Assembly (NCBI GenBank): GCA_001465935.1
Contig: LNKV01000030.1
Location: forward strand, 615,582-679,581
Length of the DNA stretch: 64,000 bases
Reading direction: 5' to 3'
Source of the DNA: Clarireedia homoeocarpa
Lineage: Eukaryota; Ascomycota; Leotiomycetes; Helotiales; Rutstroemiaceae
A program made the translations under genes and the position numbers. The notes under the pieces are model-generated. The model saw only the letters and a list, made by a program, of their open reading frames with translations, was not told where the DNA came from and did no database searches. Every line of letters starts with the position of its first letter. The first letter of the stretch is position 1. This document shows positions 1-11,100 of this stretch, piece by piece.

Positions 1-125
1 ATATACAGGAAGAGATCATGTGCTTAATCACGTGTATGCTAATGCATGCTTGCATGCTTGATGTCTGACTCACCCCCATGGAGGTCATGTTCTTATGTAG
101 CATCGTGATAATTTGGTCAGAATCA

Positions 126-2193
126 TCACAGCTTGTCTGTCTCTTTTTCTCCTCGAAGTCGGATATGGGGAAAAGTTTCGATTAATTTGAGAAATTCTCT
201 TTCAATGTTCCAATATGGTCGGCTGGTGATGAAAAATTGAAAGTTGTTTTTCTCGATCGAAGAATTCTTTATGCGTTCAAACTTCTTCAATTCCGTGATG
301 AAGTCTTTCTGGAATTGGTCTTCGCATTCATCGAGAGCATCTACCAAGAAAACAATCGTGCCACACTCCGGATCTCTCGCGATGTCATGAATAATCGACC
401 ATAAGATCACGGAGTTCTTAGCGAATGCAGCTTCGTTCTTTTGAAAGGCAGGCATAGCATGCTTTATGAGCTTTGCTCCCTTTTCCGAAGAAAATAGTTG
501 ATGTAGTAGAGCGGATAATGCATTGGTTGAACTTCTTTGGCTTTCAGATGCGTCCTTGAAGAAGAAATAGCAAATTGTTGCATTGCTCCCCTCTTTCTCA
601 AGCAAACGTTCGTCGACAAGTGCTCTCGACAGAACAGACTTTCCGCAGCCCGGGTCAGCCGTGACCCACAGCAAGCGTGATGCAGAACCATCTCTCCAAC
701 TAAGGAACAATGGATCTTCTAAACACCAAAGGCATGTGTCTTTTGCCCTTGTTGGGTTAAGATTCTTCTGTAACTCATACTGAGTAGTGCGCAATGCTTG
801 AAGGCATTCTTCTTCATCCTTTGTTCTTCGTCGTTGCTCGAACTCCTCCTTATCTGCCTTTCGCCAATCTTGAATGTGCTGTACAATTTTATCGGCAACT
901 GTGAATCGGAAGAATTAGTTTATGCTATAAGGTTCAGTAGATAAAAGCAGAGCCAATCACAAAAAACTACAGCATTCGATCCATTTGATAATTTCATAGA
1001 TCTATTGAAATGGGTTGGCTGACGCTATCTCCAATTCTGTGCATGCGAACTAAAGCTACAGAAAGAGCTAGGTACAATGATAAATGCTACTGACCAACTT
1101 CGATTGGAGGCATCTTCTTTACTTGCTGTCCGGGGATAACTTGAAGAAGTTCTTTGGCATAGGCTGCGGCTGTTGCAGCAGCATAAGGTTGCCATATTTT
1201 ATTCTTGTGTGAATCGGCATAGTCACAAATGCCTCGAATAACCAAGCATGGAAATGAATCCATCATGCCTAACATAGCCAAATCAGCAATGTTGCTTCGA
1301 TCGAAGATTACAAGACATTTACCTGCAGCTTCCATCTCAAAGCATATAACGCCTTTTTCCTTAGCCCATTTATCTCTCAACTTCGCATCTTTCATCACCT
1401 GGTCGGCTGATCCAATAGTTCCATAATGTAATTCCGGAGACTCGTCCTCACGCGTGAATCTTCTCACGAGATTGATGTCGTTCGGTCCGCAACACGCTGT
1501 GCAGGACTTTTTGTCAGTCAGATGTGTAACATCTTTTTTGAAAAGTCTGTCTTTCTCGGTTCCTTGGTACACAAATTTCTTCGCCAAACGCGGATTGGCA
1601 GCTGTCATCTTCTTGAGAATTTCCAGAGTATCAAGACCTTGTCGGATCGCCTTGCTTCTGAGAGCACTTACTCCATTGAGAACAATTCTTGGAGGTTTGT
1701 TCAATGTTCCAGTTAGAACGAATTCACCTCCTTGGATAGATTTTCCAAAGTCATATTGCACAACAGCCTCCGTTGATTTTGTTTGCAAGCTAACCACAAC
1801 GTCTCCAAGCCTAATATCTTTTGTAGACTCATCGTCCTCCTCGTCTTCTGAATCTCCAACTCCTTCATCAAAATTATCACCATAATAAGGTGCCCCGCCA
1901 CCGACACCAACCATCAGCCCAAACCGAATTCCTCGGAAGCTGCGAAGCATATCCTTCGCTACTACTGCTGCTGATACTTTGCCTGTGCTTTCTGCAGGTA
2001 AACAAGCTATGACGACGTTATGTGATTCCATTCTCCCAAGAGAATAAACATTCGTGTCTCCTGGATCTGCAGCAGGCAGAAATTCATGCTTCTCATCTAA
2101 CATCGCCTCTGCCACTACCAACTCAGTATCTGGTAGGGCACATATCCAACCCACAGTGTAATCATCATGGGTAAATGTTTGAGGGTGCTCCAT
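126..2193 (-). CDS. PNP_UDP-NACHT NLR-type protein, shortened or frame-broken
   Basis: Fungal NOD-like receptor architecture. Exon 1 (2193 to 1095) encodes a nucleoside-phosphorylase-like (PNP_UDP_1) sensor/effector domain, seen as YTVGWICALP near the N-terminus, GLMVGVGGGAP, and VICFEMEAAG followed by LVIRGICDYADSHKN. A 196-nt intron (899..1094, donor GTCAGT) joins it to exon 2, which has a charged linker and a NACHT NTPase with Walker A (ADPGCGKSVLSRAL) and Walker B (TIVFLVDALDECED). The frame stops at 126-128, right after the ITSRPYW sensor motif and GEKETDKL, giving about 620 residues. There is no winged-helix segment and there are no ankyrin, WD or TPR repeats. The +1 frame stays open beyond the stop to the window edge, so a frameshift is possible. 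In this family, such proteins take part in nonself recognition and heterokaryon incompatibility; a role here is inferred. The two domains are certain, the true C-terminus is not. Confidence 0.82.
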
Positions 2194-3096
2194 GTTGAAA
2201 AAGCCTTCAATGATTCACTTGACAATTGGACTTGAGATTTTCGTTGGATATGATATGCCCATACAACGATAACTACTTGCAGGTAATATTCGAATTTTGC
2301 ACAAAGCTCAGTACGATGTAAATTGACTTCGCATTTGAGAAATTGAGGTTGACTTGCACTGAGAAAAAAGATCTAAATGAAAGAGAAGCCCGAGACACGT
2401 TACATATAAGGCTCTACTCTTACTTAGCACCTAAGCCATAAAATGCATTGGATAGCAAGGCTTCACTTTGCATATGAGGTAGTACAAAAAGGGGGAAAAA
2501 AGCTACTATCACAGGAGAATGTTACATTTCTAGCCAACAGTAGTCGTGGTGCCACCTCCATAATATCTAATCGGTAAGTAGTCCTCGCCCTTACCCCCTC
2601 GCAAACGGCAAGAGCCTGAAGATCTACGGAGTATTCCTTCGACTCAGCCTCTTTTCCGAGAGCACAGAATTTACAATTCCAGTGCGTGGGCGCCGCCCAA
2701 CTAGGCATCCCCCACCGACAACTCCAAGATTGGGTCGAAGCCATTTGGTGGACCTCAGTCCGAAATATATCAACCATTCAGATGCGATACATAATCGCAA
2801 AGATCAGTTCACACCTAAATAGCACACCGAAAGTTTAACCACTTCAATGCCAACACCCGAAACCGGGACTCAAGGGCCAGTTTACTGTTCATTTCAGCGG
2901 CTACGTAGTCAGATATATTTGTGAGAATGAATATACAGTACAATACATCTAAAAGAAGCACCATACTTACAAAAGCCACAGAATAGCTCCAAGACCATAA
3001 CAATATATGATTATATAATTGAACATATGACACTCTATAGCTAGGCTGCAGGCAGCACAGGCTAATATAGCATCGAACGCACGCCAAACAACTACT

Positions 3097-3328
3097 TACA
3101 GTACAGTACCAACTTTATAAGGTACTCGATGCCTAACTTAACTAGACTTACTAGCTCTCCACAGCGGGAAGGACTAGCTACAGTATATACATATACCTAT
3201 TGCCACAAGCCTAATCAATCACTACAGTACTGTACAGTACGTACCCCGCCCAACAAGTCCCAATATACATATACATAGTAACTTACAAGATCTGATAAAA
3301 AAGTACAGTACAGTACAGTACAGTACAG
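3097..3328. repeat. ACAGT pentanucleotide / palindromic GTACAGTAC cluster
   Basis: Three blocks of the same unit occur within 230 bp: 3097-3110, 3223-3240 (a TACAGTAC-TGTACAGTAC inverted arrangement) and 3303-3328 (about five ACAGT units). The same decamer-like motif recurs in spacers elsewhere in the window. Confidence 0.8.
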
Positions 3329-3442
3329 TCAGTACCTTACATATCAGTAGAGTCAAGCACCATCTTCATCCTCATCTCAATTCCAATCTTCAAACATCCA
3401 TCACGCACATAACACCAACCAGACAAGAAAGAACCCACAGGT

Positions 3443-3468
3443 GACAGGACAGGACAGGACAGGACAGG
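3443..3468. repeat. (GGACA)n microsatellite
   Basis: Five tandem copies of the pentamer, in the spacer downstream of the 880-residue gene. Confidence 0.85.
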
Positions 3469-3983
3469 GCCACAAATCGATCGATTCTACTAAGTTACTG
3501 TATACGAAAAGAGAGAGGGGAGCGATCGATCTTACGAGTTACGACAAACACAGGACAGGAACCAAGAGGGGGTAGGTAGGGGTGATGAATGAATGAAGAA
3601 AGGATAAAGAAAGAGGAAGGAAGGAAGCGAATAGCAATATCATATATATCACAGCCTGACACATGTAGAGGCGCACAAATTGATACACTTCACAATTAAA
3701 TTTCACATCACAATAGCACATAATCAAACAACCATGCACCCACGAGCAGAGGACACGAAAGGAGAAGAGAAGATATGCAATACGCTGAGGCTATGTTTCC
3801 CATCCATTCCATTTCCGTTTGCTCCCGCATTCACCATATTCCAGTCCATCCTAACCCATGCCATCCCACCCTGCCATAGCATGGCATCATACGTCACATA
3901 TAATTCTCACGCTATAATTTACCTGAGTGCCTTCCTTCCCATATTTTCCTAATCAACCGTGACAAGTGTATATTTTCCCGCCA

Positions 3984-4021
3984 ACCCATCCATCCATCCA
4001 TCCATCCGTCCGTCCATCCAA
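3984..4021. repeat. (CATC)n microsatellite
   Basis: Tandem CATC units with CGTC variants, close to the 3' end of the neighbouring gene and possibly inside its 3' UTR. Confidence 0.8.
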
Positions 4022-4269
4022 CCATGTATACATTCGCATCCACAACTAATAGCCAAAGAAACCAGGTCAACTAGCCACTAGTCGGCCAGCTAGCCACCCA
4101 AAATACCAACCAACCAGCCCCATTCAACTAGCGAACCGTACCAGCACAGCATAAAAACTCCGATCCATATTTGAAAATCGCCCTACCTAAGTATCCCATA
4201 ACCGCAGAAACAGAAATCGCGCCCCTTGCCATTGTCCCATTACTCCCAAAAGAATAACAAACGCTTAGC

Positions 4270-6912
4270 CTAAACCACTGCGCGGCCAGCCTTGGCTTTC
4301 TTCGCTGCCCTCGCCTCTTTCTTCGCCGATTTCTTAAGAGCACGACGAGTCTTCTTTTGTTGTTTTTCTGGCTGTTGCTGGGGCTTCTCGATTACTACTT
4401 CAAGCTTCTTGCGAGCTGATAAAATAGCACGTCTCTTGTAGTCATCATATTCTGCTTCCTTGCCCAACATCTTGAGCCATAGGAGTTTTGAGCGGACTTG
4501 AGCCTTCAAGATTCCATCATCCAAAGGTTCCCGAATATTTTGAAGAGACTGAAGTTGTTTGGCAATAACCTTCTCTGCCTCAACAATCTGGCTACCAACC
4601 TCATGAGAGATGATAGCACTGCGTTTGGCGGCCTCGAGTGTCATTGTTCTTGCTGATTCCGTCAGTTGGGCCGTGATAGAAGCGGCTCGTTCCACAGCTT
4701 GACGTCTTGCCTCATCCATGCCGGCAAGTGTTGTTTGAGATGATTCACGTGCATCGCTGAGAACCTTTTCCGCCGCAACGCGAACATCCGCAAGTGTTTG
4801 ACCATCCACTATCACAGTGTCTTCTTTGAAGAATGTGTAGAATCTTCCCAGAAGGTCTTGCATGTTTTGAATCGTATTGCTGCCAAAGTCAACCTGGAAG
4901 GTTTCATTGATCTTCGGTCTTCGGGTAGTGATAACAGATACGTTAAGAACACCATGTGCCTCCTTCTTGCTGAGTGATAAAACTATTCCATCATCGGTAC
5001 TATAAGCCCGCTCGGTTTCGACTGTGGCATTATACCTCATAATTTTCACTGACATCGCCTCCTTGGTGAGCCAACTGAGTTTTGTCGTAGTCGGAATGCG
5101 AATCAGAATTTCCTTGTCTCCAAGAATCTCAGCTTTGCAGACACGACATTTGCTATCGGCCTTTACTACTTTTTGAGCAGCCTGGGCCACTTTTCCAACC
5201 TCCATTGGGGGTACCACTGCGAGATTGTTCGGCCCAGAAGGAGGCGCTTGAGTGACTGTAACTGTTCGTGTGGATGTCGCAACTGATGTCTGTACAGATG
5301 TAATACTTACAGCTGCTGGATCGTTCTTTAAAGATGATGTAGTGACTGGCTCAGTTGACATAGCTTTGCTGTTGACAGAAATTGCTGGTGATGACATCTT
5401 CCAAGAGTTGGGGCCCCCAGAAACCACCGCTGCCAAGACACTCAAGGCAAGTAACCCAAGTGGAAGTAACGATCTCCACTCTGGTAGGTTCCGGATCCAA
5501 GACTGTTTATCCGTCTTGGTAGATGACTTTTCCAAGACTTGAGAGTCGACAGGAGAGCCGTCAACCCTCTTAGCTGCCAAAGGAGGAGTGGGCATGGTAG
5601 TGGGTTCGTGAAGACCAGTGAGGTAGGCCAGATTTCTGTTCATCTGCCTAGCATCGATATTCAAGAAAGAAGTGAGGTCTATAGGTAGACGTTGATGTAT
5701 CATGTTTCCTCTGCCGCTCCCATCCCTCGACTCTAGACACATGTGAACAGAATGGTGATCCAATGCCATGCATTGACTTTTATTGAGGGGTTGCTGGTGA
5801 GAGATGACGATCGATGGTATGCCGTGGCGGCTCATGAACTTTCTTGAGAGGGTTCTTGTGCGCCGTGCTTGGCTGTCATCGTTGTCAGAGCAGAAAATCA
5901 CTGCTACGTGTGGTAGCTCCCATTCTGGTTCCACAAAGAAATGATCACCCTCTGGCACTGAATGATAATGGTAATTATCTTCCAATGTCAGTTTGATTAC
6001 CTCTGGTTTCTCAGGAGCATCCTCGAAATCCATGCCCTGGGCAGAGATACAGTCATCGACCTTGATTTGGTAGCCTGAAGAGTGCATAAGCTCGATCTCT
6101 GGAGTCTTTTCGGAACCAAATGCGGACACGGGAACAACATTGTAAAGCTGTGCGGAGCTACGGAGCTGCGATCGTGAACTTTCAATAGAAGCGGTAACAG
6201 AGCTGGCGATCTTGTGGATGATGTCTTGCTTTGCGGCATGGCTGCCTACATATAGGATTCGCAGCGGCTCTTTGGTCGACAGGCCTTGCCTCGTCATTGT
6301 TTGTCGAATAGTAAGAACCAGTCGTGGTGGGGCATTCTGCATTTGCATGTCTCGAGCTATGACCTCAGTCTGCTCTTCGTTGAAATCTGCAACAGTGTGT
6401 CTGACTGATACATGTTCAGCTCCCAAACTATGATGTGGTTCCTCGAACTCGATAGATTGGGGAAGCGGTCTGTCGGGTTGTTCGAGCAAGACTGCGGAGG
6501 TTCGACCCAGTGTAGGAGTGCTGAATTCATTGTTGACCGACCCATCGAGACCGTAGGTTGGGATTGAGGATGAGTTGTGGGTATCTTCGTCCCCACTTTC
6601 GTCACTGTTCTCCGTATCTGCAAGGCTGGCGAGGTCATCCGGACGACCAAAGTCCATCGAGGCTACTGACTCGGTGCCGTTATCGTCTCTGCTCTCTTCA
6701 TCGGTGTCTATAAAATCGTAGGTAGATTCCGAAAGGTGACTTTCGTCCGAGGGAGCCTCGCTGAGAGTCGACATGATGGATGAAGATTGATGCTCCACCC
6801 AGTTACTTATTCTTGCGTCGACAATGGGAGAGGGGAATCGAAAGTCGATGGGCTGTGTGGGTTGCTCTGCTTTAGTTAAATCTAAAGCAGGGAATTCGCT
6901 GGACGACGGCAT
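4270..6912 (-). CDS. Unknown 880-residue protein with one membrane segment and a coiled-coil tail
   Basis: A single intron-free frame of 880 codons; I do not recognise the function. Residues 1-130 are acidic and Ser/Asp/Glu-rich (STYDFIDTDEE, DDLASLADTE), which suggests a disordered, phosphorylatable region. Around residues 210-440 is a folded stretch containing PLRILYVGSHAAKQDIIHKI and HVAVIFCSDND, with alternating hydrophobic strands. A hydrophobic segment near residues 480-497 (LLPLGLLALSVLAAVVSG) is the only obvious transmembrane helix and is followed by a Ser/Thr-rich stalk. After a beta-rich part come about 150 residues of Ala/Glu-rich amphipathic helix (REAL-type heptads around AERAASITAQL) and a highly basic end rich in Lys-Lys-Ala. 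The layout suggests an organelle-membrane protein with a cytosolic acidic head, which is inference. Start chosen at the first ATG of the long frame. Confidence 0.85.
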   Translation of the reverse strand: MPSSSEFPALDLTKAEQPTQPIDFRFPSPIVDARISNWVEHQSSSIMSTLSEAPSDESHLSESTYDFIDTDEESRDDNGTESVASMDFGRPDDLASLADTENSDESGDEDTHNSSSIPTYGLDGSVNNEFSTPTLGRTSAVLLEQPDRPLPQSIEFEEPHHSLGAEHVSVRHTVADFNEEQTEVIARDMQMQNAPPRLVLTIRQTMTRQGLSTKEPLRILYVGSHAAKQDIIHKIASSVTASIESSRSQLRSSAQLYNVVPVSAFGSEKTPEIELMHSSGYQIKVDDCISAQGMDFEDAPEKPEVIKLTLEDNYHYHSVPEGDHFFVEPEWELPHVAVIFCSDNDDSQARRTRTLSRKFMSRHGIPSIVISHQQPLNKSQCMALDHHSVHMCLESRDGSGRGNMIHQRLPIDLTSFLNIDARQMNRNLAYLTGLHEPTTMPTPPLAAKRVDGSPVDSQVLEKSSTKTDKQSWIRNLPEWRSLLPLGLLALSVLAAVVSGGPNSWKMSSPAISVNSKAMSTEPVTTSSLKNDPAAVSITSVQTSVATSTRTVTVTQAPPSGPNNLAVVPPMEVGKVAQAAQKVVKADSKCRVCKAEILGDKEILIRIPTTTKLSWLTKEAMSVKIMRYNATVETERAYSTDDGIVLSLSKKEAHGVLNVSVITTRRPKINETFQVDFGSNTIQNMQDLLGRFYTFFKEDTVIVDGQTLADVRVAAEKVLSDARESSQTTLAGMDEARRQAVERAASITAQLTESARTMTLEAAKRSAIISHEVGSQIVEAEKVIAKQLQSLQNIREPLDDGILKAQVRSKLLWLKMLGKEAEYDDYKRRAILSARKKLEVVIEKPQQQPEKQQKKTRRALKKSAKKEARAAKKAKAGRAVV

Positions 6913-9034
6913 GTCATTAGCCTTGTGGGATCATATCAAGTCTCGACGACGATAAAATGGGGGGGGGGGAAGTGAAGGCGAGGTCGTCGGAGTAGCTTTC
7001 AAAGGTTAAGGTAAAGAGGGGTCCCAAGGCAAAAAGAATGAAGCAATCAAAATGTACGGGAGCTTACTCTTCTTTTTATTATAAAGCAGAGTGGTTTTTC
7101 CGAAATCGAATATTGTGGAGAAGGAAAAGCAGAGAAGAGGGGTCCCAAGATTTGTGGGAATGAGTGCGGTCACTAATGAGGTGCTACTTGCCTGTCGTTG
7201 CCTGTTGGCAATCGAGAAAGTCCGGGCGCCTTGCTAGATAATTAACCGTTTAACGTGTCAGAGATAGGAAAGGCGAGCGCGTCTTTTCGGTCGAGCGAGC
7301 TTATTTAAGGAGGTGGAGAATGCGATGCAGCGGATGATTGAAAGGAAAGTTCACCGGGGACAGGCAAAGAGGGGTGCTTTGGGAAGGACTGCAGGTATTC
7401 GCAAAGTTGTCGTTGTTGTGGTGAGATGGAGAATGGATGATGGATGGATGATGGAGGGGATGGAGGGATGGTAGACGGTGCTTGGGCGTGGGTGCGTGCT
7501 TGGGTGCTTGTGCTTGTGCTTGTGCTTGCGTTGCTGAGGTGCTTAGGACCTTAGAACCTTAGGACCTTAGGACCTTAGGACCTTAGCTGCTTAACTGAGG
7601 GGGCCTTTAGCGTCATGCGGGGCTGCTTTGAGCCTGGGCGATAAGCTCGACCCTCATTGAACCACACCACCACCACCACCATCATCACCAGTCGTCAACA
7701 ATGAAATACATCCAATAGCCGGATTTATGCACATGAACCACCCGTTGTCAGAACGGCATCGACTGAATACTGAAGTTCTATGTTTCAAGTTGTGTTTTAT
7801 GAAATGAAAAGTACGAGTATATCCTCATATCCCCATATCCTCATATCCTCACAGCTACCCCTCGTACAACCCCCTTTACACTTCCCCCCTCACCCAACAT
7901 CACCAAAACCCTATTCAAATTGCCATACAGTGGTCACGCCCTGTTCGATCCCACGTCATCTAGCGCCGTGAGATAAGATACGATACGATACATCCGGCTC
8001 CGACTACGGGAAATAATCCACTCACTCCAGATGCTATACTCTACCTCTAACTCTACCCTCCTGTAAGAGTTCACATGACAGCATACAAGAAAGAAGAGCT
8101 TGCGAACCGTGCCGAGCACATATCGGGGCCAATATCAAGCAACCCTCTCCAGCAACCTACCGTACCAAAATTATCCATCCTCCTTCATTATCTTTCCAGC
8201 AGGCAAGCTTCAAGCTTCCGGTGAATAAGTCACCAAACTCCCTTTTTGTTTCGCATTACTGTATGTTTTGTCTTGTCTGAAAGCAGCTCCAAAAACAACC
8301 TTTGACGTCCATCCATAACTAGACTTGATTGAGAACGGACTCAGAACGAATGACTGAAGCTTTACTGTACTGTATCGTCCACAACCCCCCCCACTCCACC
8401 TTCTAGAACTAGTGCCCGAGAAGGTGGGGGATGATCTACACACACAAAATCTCCCCACCTCGCTACTGTATCAAAGGTTTTCGTATTCTCCGCGATTATC
8501 TCTACGTTGCTGTTGCCAATTCCTTCAGAGAATGATGGTTTCGTTGCTGAAAGCTTACATACACGCCCTAGTGGTGGGGTGTAAAGTGCTGAAAACCATC
8601 TCTTTGTTGGAACGCGTGTTGGAAATTGGATTTTTCTACTAGTGTGCAAAGCCGGCTCGGAGCTATCGTGATTGGAAGTCGAGTGAAGGGGAGAAAATAT
8701 CCCAAAGAGCGATTTGGCAATCGCTGAAGGGAGTGGTGGTGGATGGCTTTTGGTTAGTAGCTAGGCAGGATCAGGTTCAGCTTGGTTCAGCTTGGTTCAG
8801 CTACGAAAAGGCGTAGGTCCAGCCCAAGACCTGCCTAGCCCTTACTGTAGTGCAAGCGGACTTGCTATGAGTTCTAAAGGTGCTGAATTGAGATCAGTAT
8901 TGAAGAGAGATAATTCATAATGATATCAGGAGAGATGATTGGTGGAGCGGTCTCCTGATCTTATACTCTATTATTCTTGAAATAGTGCTTTAGCTTCTAA
9001 TATAGCACATGAAAACTCCTCGATCGAAACATGC
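6913..9034. other. Intergenic spacer (long 5' flank of the membrane protein gene)
   Basis: About 2.1 kb between the start of the 880-residue gene and the 3' end of the deaminase gene. It contains a G-run just upstream of the start (about 6960), GGAT and GCTTGT microsatellites around 7430-7530, an 8-bp tandem repeat near 7550 and a CCA/CAC run near 7665. No exon is supported. Confidence 0.6.
7540..7586. repeat. CCTTAGGA octamer tandem repeat
   Basis: About five near-perfect copies of an 8-bp unit containing the palindrome CCTTAGG; one copy carries GAA for GGA. Confidence 0.8.
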
Positions 9035-10423
9035 CTACTCCTTCCACATTGTGTCCCTAAGTCGCTGCTTGTCCTCCTCAGTACCAAAGATAGACTCAAT
9101 CCCACTCCTCGCTAAATCACATATTGCTTGTTTATCGAGTTTGAAGTGCTCCGCAATCAGAGCATACTCATTTGAGAGGTTACTGCCAAACACACCCACG
9201 TCATCCGTCTACAACCGATCAGCGTTTCAAACTCAATTTCCGCCACCTCCTGAACACCCGAAAACATAATCAGGAATCACGTAACTTACGCATAGAATAA
9301 TGGGACATCCTTTCCCTCTCCACCAACCGAAGTGATGATCTCCGTACGTGCCTGTGATCATCTTGGCATGCACATTGCAGCTTAAACAAAGCTCGAGGCC
9401 TATTTTCTTGCTTTCAATTTCCGGACGGAGATCTTCAGGTACGTTGATGACATGACCTATTCGATCGGGCTCGTATGAAAGCAACGTTCTGAGTTCCGTG
9501 GGAGTAGGTGGTTGCGGGACTTCACCAAAGTGGATTGTGATCTTGAGGCCAAGCCCACGAGCTTTCTTGAATGCAGGCCCAAATATCGAGATATCTCCGA
9601 CTGTGGGATCACCGCAAAGATCAATTCCTACTACTCCTTGATTGCGGTACTTTTCGGCTAAATCGACCACTCCCATCGCTGTTTCAGGATCATTTCGTCT
9701 ATCAATTGACAGTATCAAGTACGTCTTCATCGACGAGTTTGAGTTGTTGAAGTCCCTAATGCAGCTGAGAATGGTCTGCAAATAGACTTCTTTCGTAATA
9801 CCAGCCGAAGGGATTGCTCGTGGCGTAGTACGTAGTTCAAGGTAGACCACGCCGTCGGCTGCAAAGTCCTCCAAGACCGAGTTCGTAGTATAGATTAAGG
9901 AAGTAAGATCGTTGCAGAGCGCATATATGTACCTGGAGAACAAAGGGAAGAAGCTAGAAAGGTATAAGGAATGTGGTAAATTCAACAAGAAGCATAGTTA
10001 CATTGAGCTGGAGGAGTAAAAGTGACAGCCACTTAGCAATCATCAGAATAGCAATATTTTGAGAAGCGCGGACACCAGACGAAGTAACTTACGTTTCTAG
10101 GTCATAATCGTACTTACCAAGAGGCATTTCAATCAATGGATCCTGTAGCGACGTCTCCCCCTTTTCCACTTTTGTACGCCATACCTCATGAAGACACTGT
10201 CGACTGATGCTGCCGCTAAGATGGGCATGTAACTAGGAGGGAAACTTTTCAGCCTTATGTCAAAGTCAATCATGCAGCCGTTGGAGGTAACAATATTTGC
10301 TGGGTTCGCCTGGCGTTACTGGTACGTATATGTGTACAAGCTGCATGCAACCATTTGGCACTCACTTACTTCAATTTTGGGCAAGGATAGAAAATCGAAT
10401 GTTCTTGAGCCCGGCGCGTCCAT
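9035..10423 (-). CDS. Adenosine deaminase-like protein (ADAL / N6-methyl-AMP deaminase family)
   Basis: A metal-dependent deaminase of the adenosine/AMP deaminase superfamily. The ADAL branch hydrolyses N6-methyl-AMP to IMP in the cytosol; that substrate is family knowledge, not shown here. Four exons (10370-10423, 10093-10232, 9290-9953, 9035-9208) splice in frame to 343 residues, close to the roughly 355 of human ADAL. They contain the zinc-binding HAH directly after LPKIE (codons joined across intron 1), YLELRTTPR, HFGEVP with the catalytic Glu, DRIGHV with the catalytic His, and TDDVGVF with the metal Asp formed across intron 3. Start ATG at 10421-10423 gives the conserved FDFLSLPKIELHAHLSGS-type beginning. 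All expected catalytic residues are present. A classical adenosine deaminase or fungal adenine deaminase is less likely, given the ADAL-like ELRTTPR and N-terminal motifs. Confidence 0.9.
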
Positions 10424-11044
10424 TTGTGCAACTTTGAAAGGCCCGGGCAATGTACGAAGAATTTCCTTAAGTGGTATAATCTGCTATGTTTTGTGCAGTA
10501 TCGTGATGTCGTGAGTACGAGGCGGCAGATGTAACTGAGTCAAAGGATTTCTAGCTTGTCTCAATCACCCACGCGTACGTACTCCTTGATGACCAATCCT
10601 GTTGACGAATCAGCGGTGATCAAAGCTATGTTCGGGGAGATCTTCCACACTGGGAATGCCAGAACAGGTACATATATCGGGAATGGATTCGTGCTTAGAA
10701 ATTCCCCACCACTTTGCATCGCTTTGAAATAATCGGGGACTGGACTTGTGAATATACAGGACGTGATTGGTGGGAAAGAGATCATCCCCTCTTACTTCGT
10801 ACAGCACAATATCACGGTACGGTACTGTAATATGTAATCTTCAATAATGGGGTCTCAGTTTTCCTTCTGTCTTTCTGGGCGCTCTCTCCCGAGTCTCCGT
10901 GCGGTAGATGAAAACAAAAAGCAATTGCGCGATCGGGCGGATGGAAGGAAGGAAGGAAGGAATACCGTGGCTCCAATCTCTACGGAGTACCTGAGCTTTC
11001 GTCCAAAGCTTTGCAGTAGGGGGGGTGGCCTGGGACTTATATTG

Positions 11045-11100
11045 TGGGAAAGAGGTCGATCTTATGATCTTGGGAAAGAGGTCGATCTTGGGATCTTGGG
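11045..11100. repeat. Short direct duplication
   Basis: A unit containing GGGAAAGAGGTCGATCTT occurs twice about 28 bp apart, followed by a third partial copy (GGGATCTTGGGAGAG). Confidence 0.7.

Larger units (their letters stand above)
2194..4269. other. Intergenic spacer, repeat-rich
   Basis: This holds the promoter side of the NLR gene and the 3' flank of the 880-residue gene, which lies on the same strand. No coding exon is supported: the short frames have no recognisable product and overlap low-complexity sequence. It contains GTACA/GGACA/CATC simple repeats, listed separately. Confidence 0.6.

Noticed and set aside
10561..10807. Two overlapping 65-74-codon minus frames upstream of the deaminase
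   Set aside because: Short, mutually overlapping in different frames, no domain; more likely promoter sequence.
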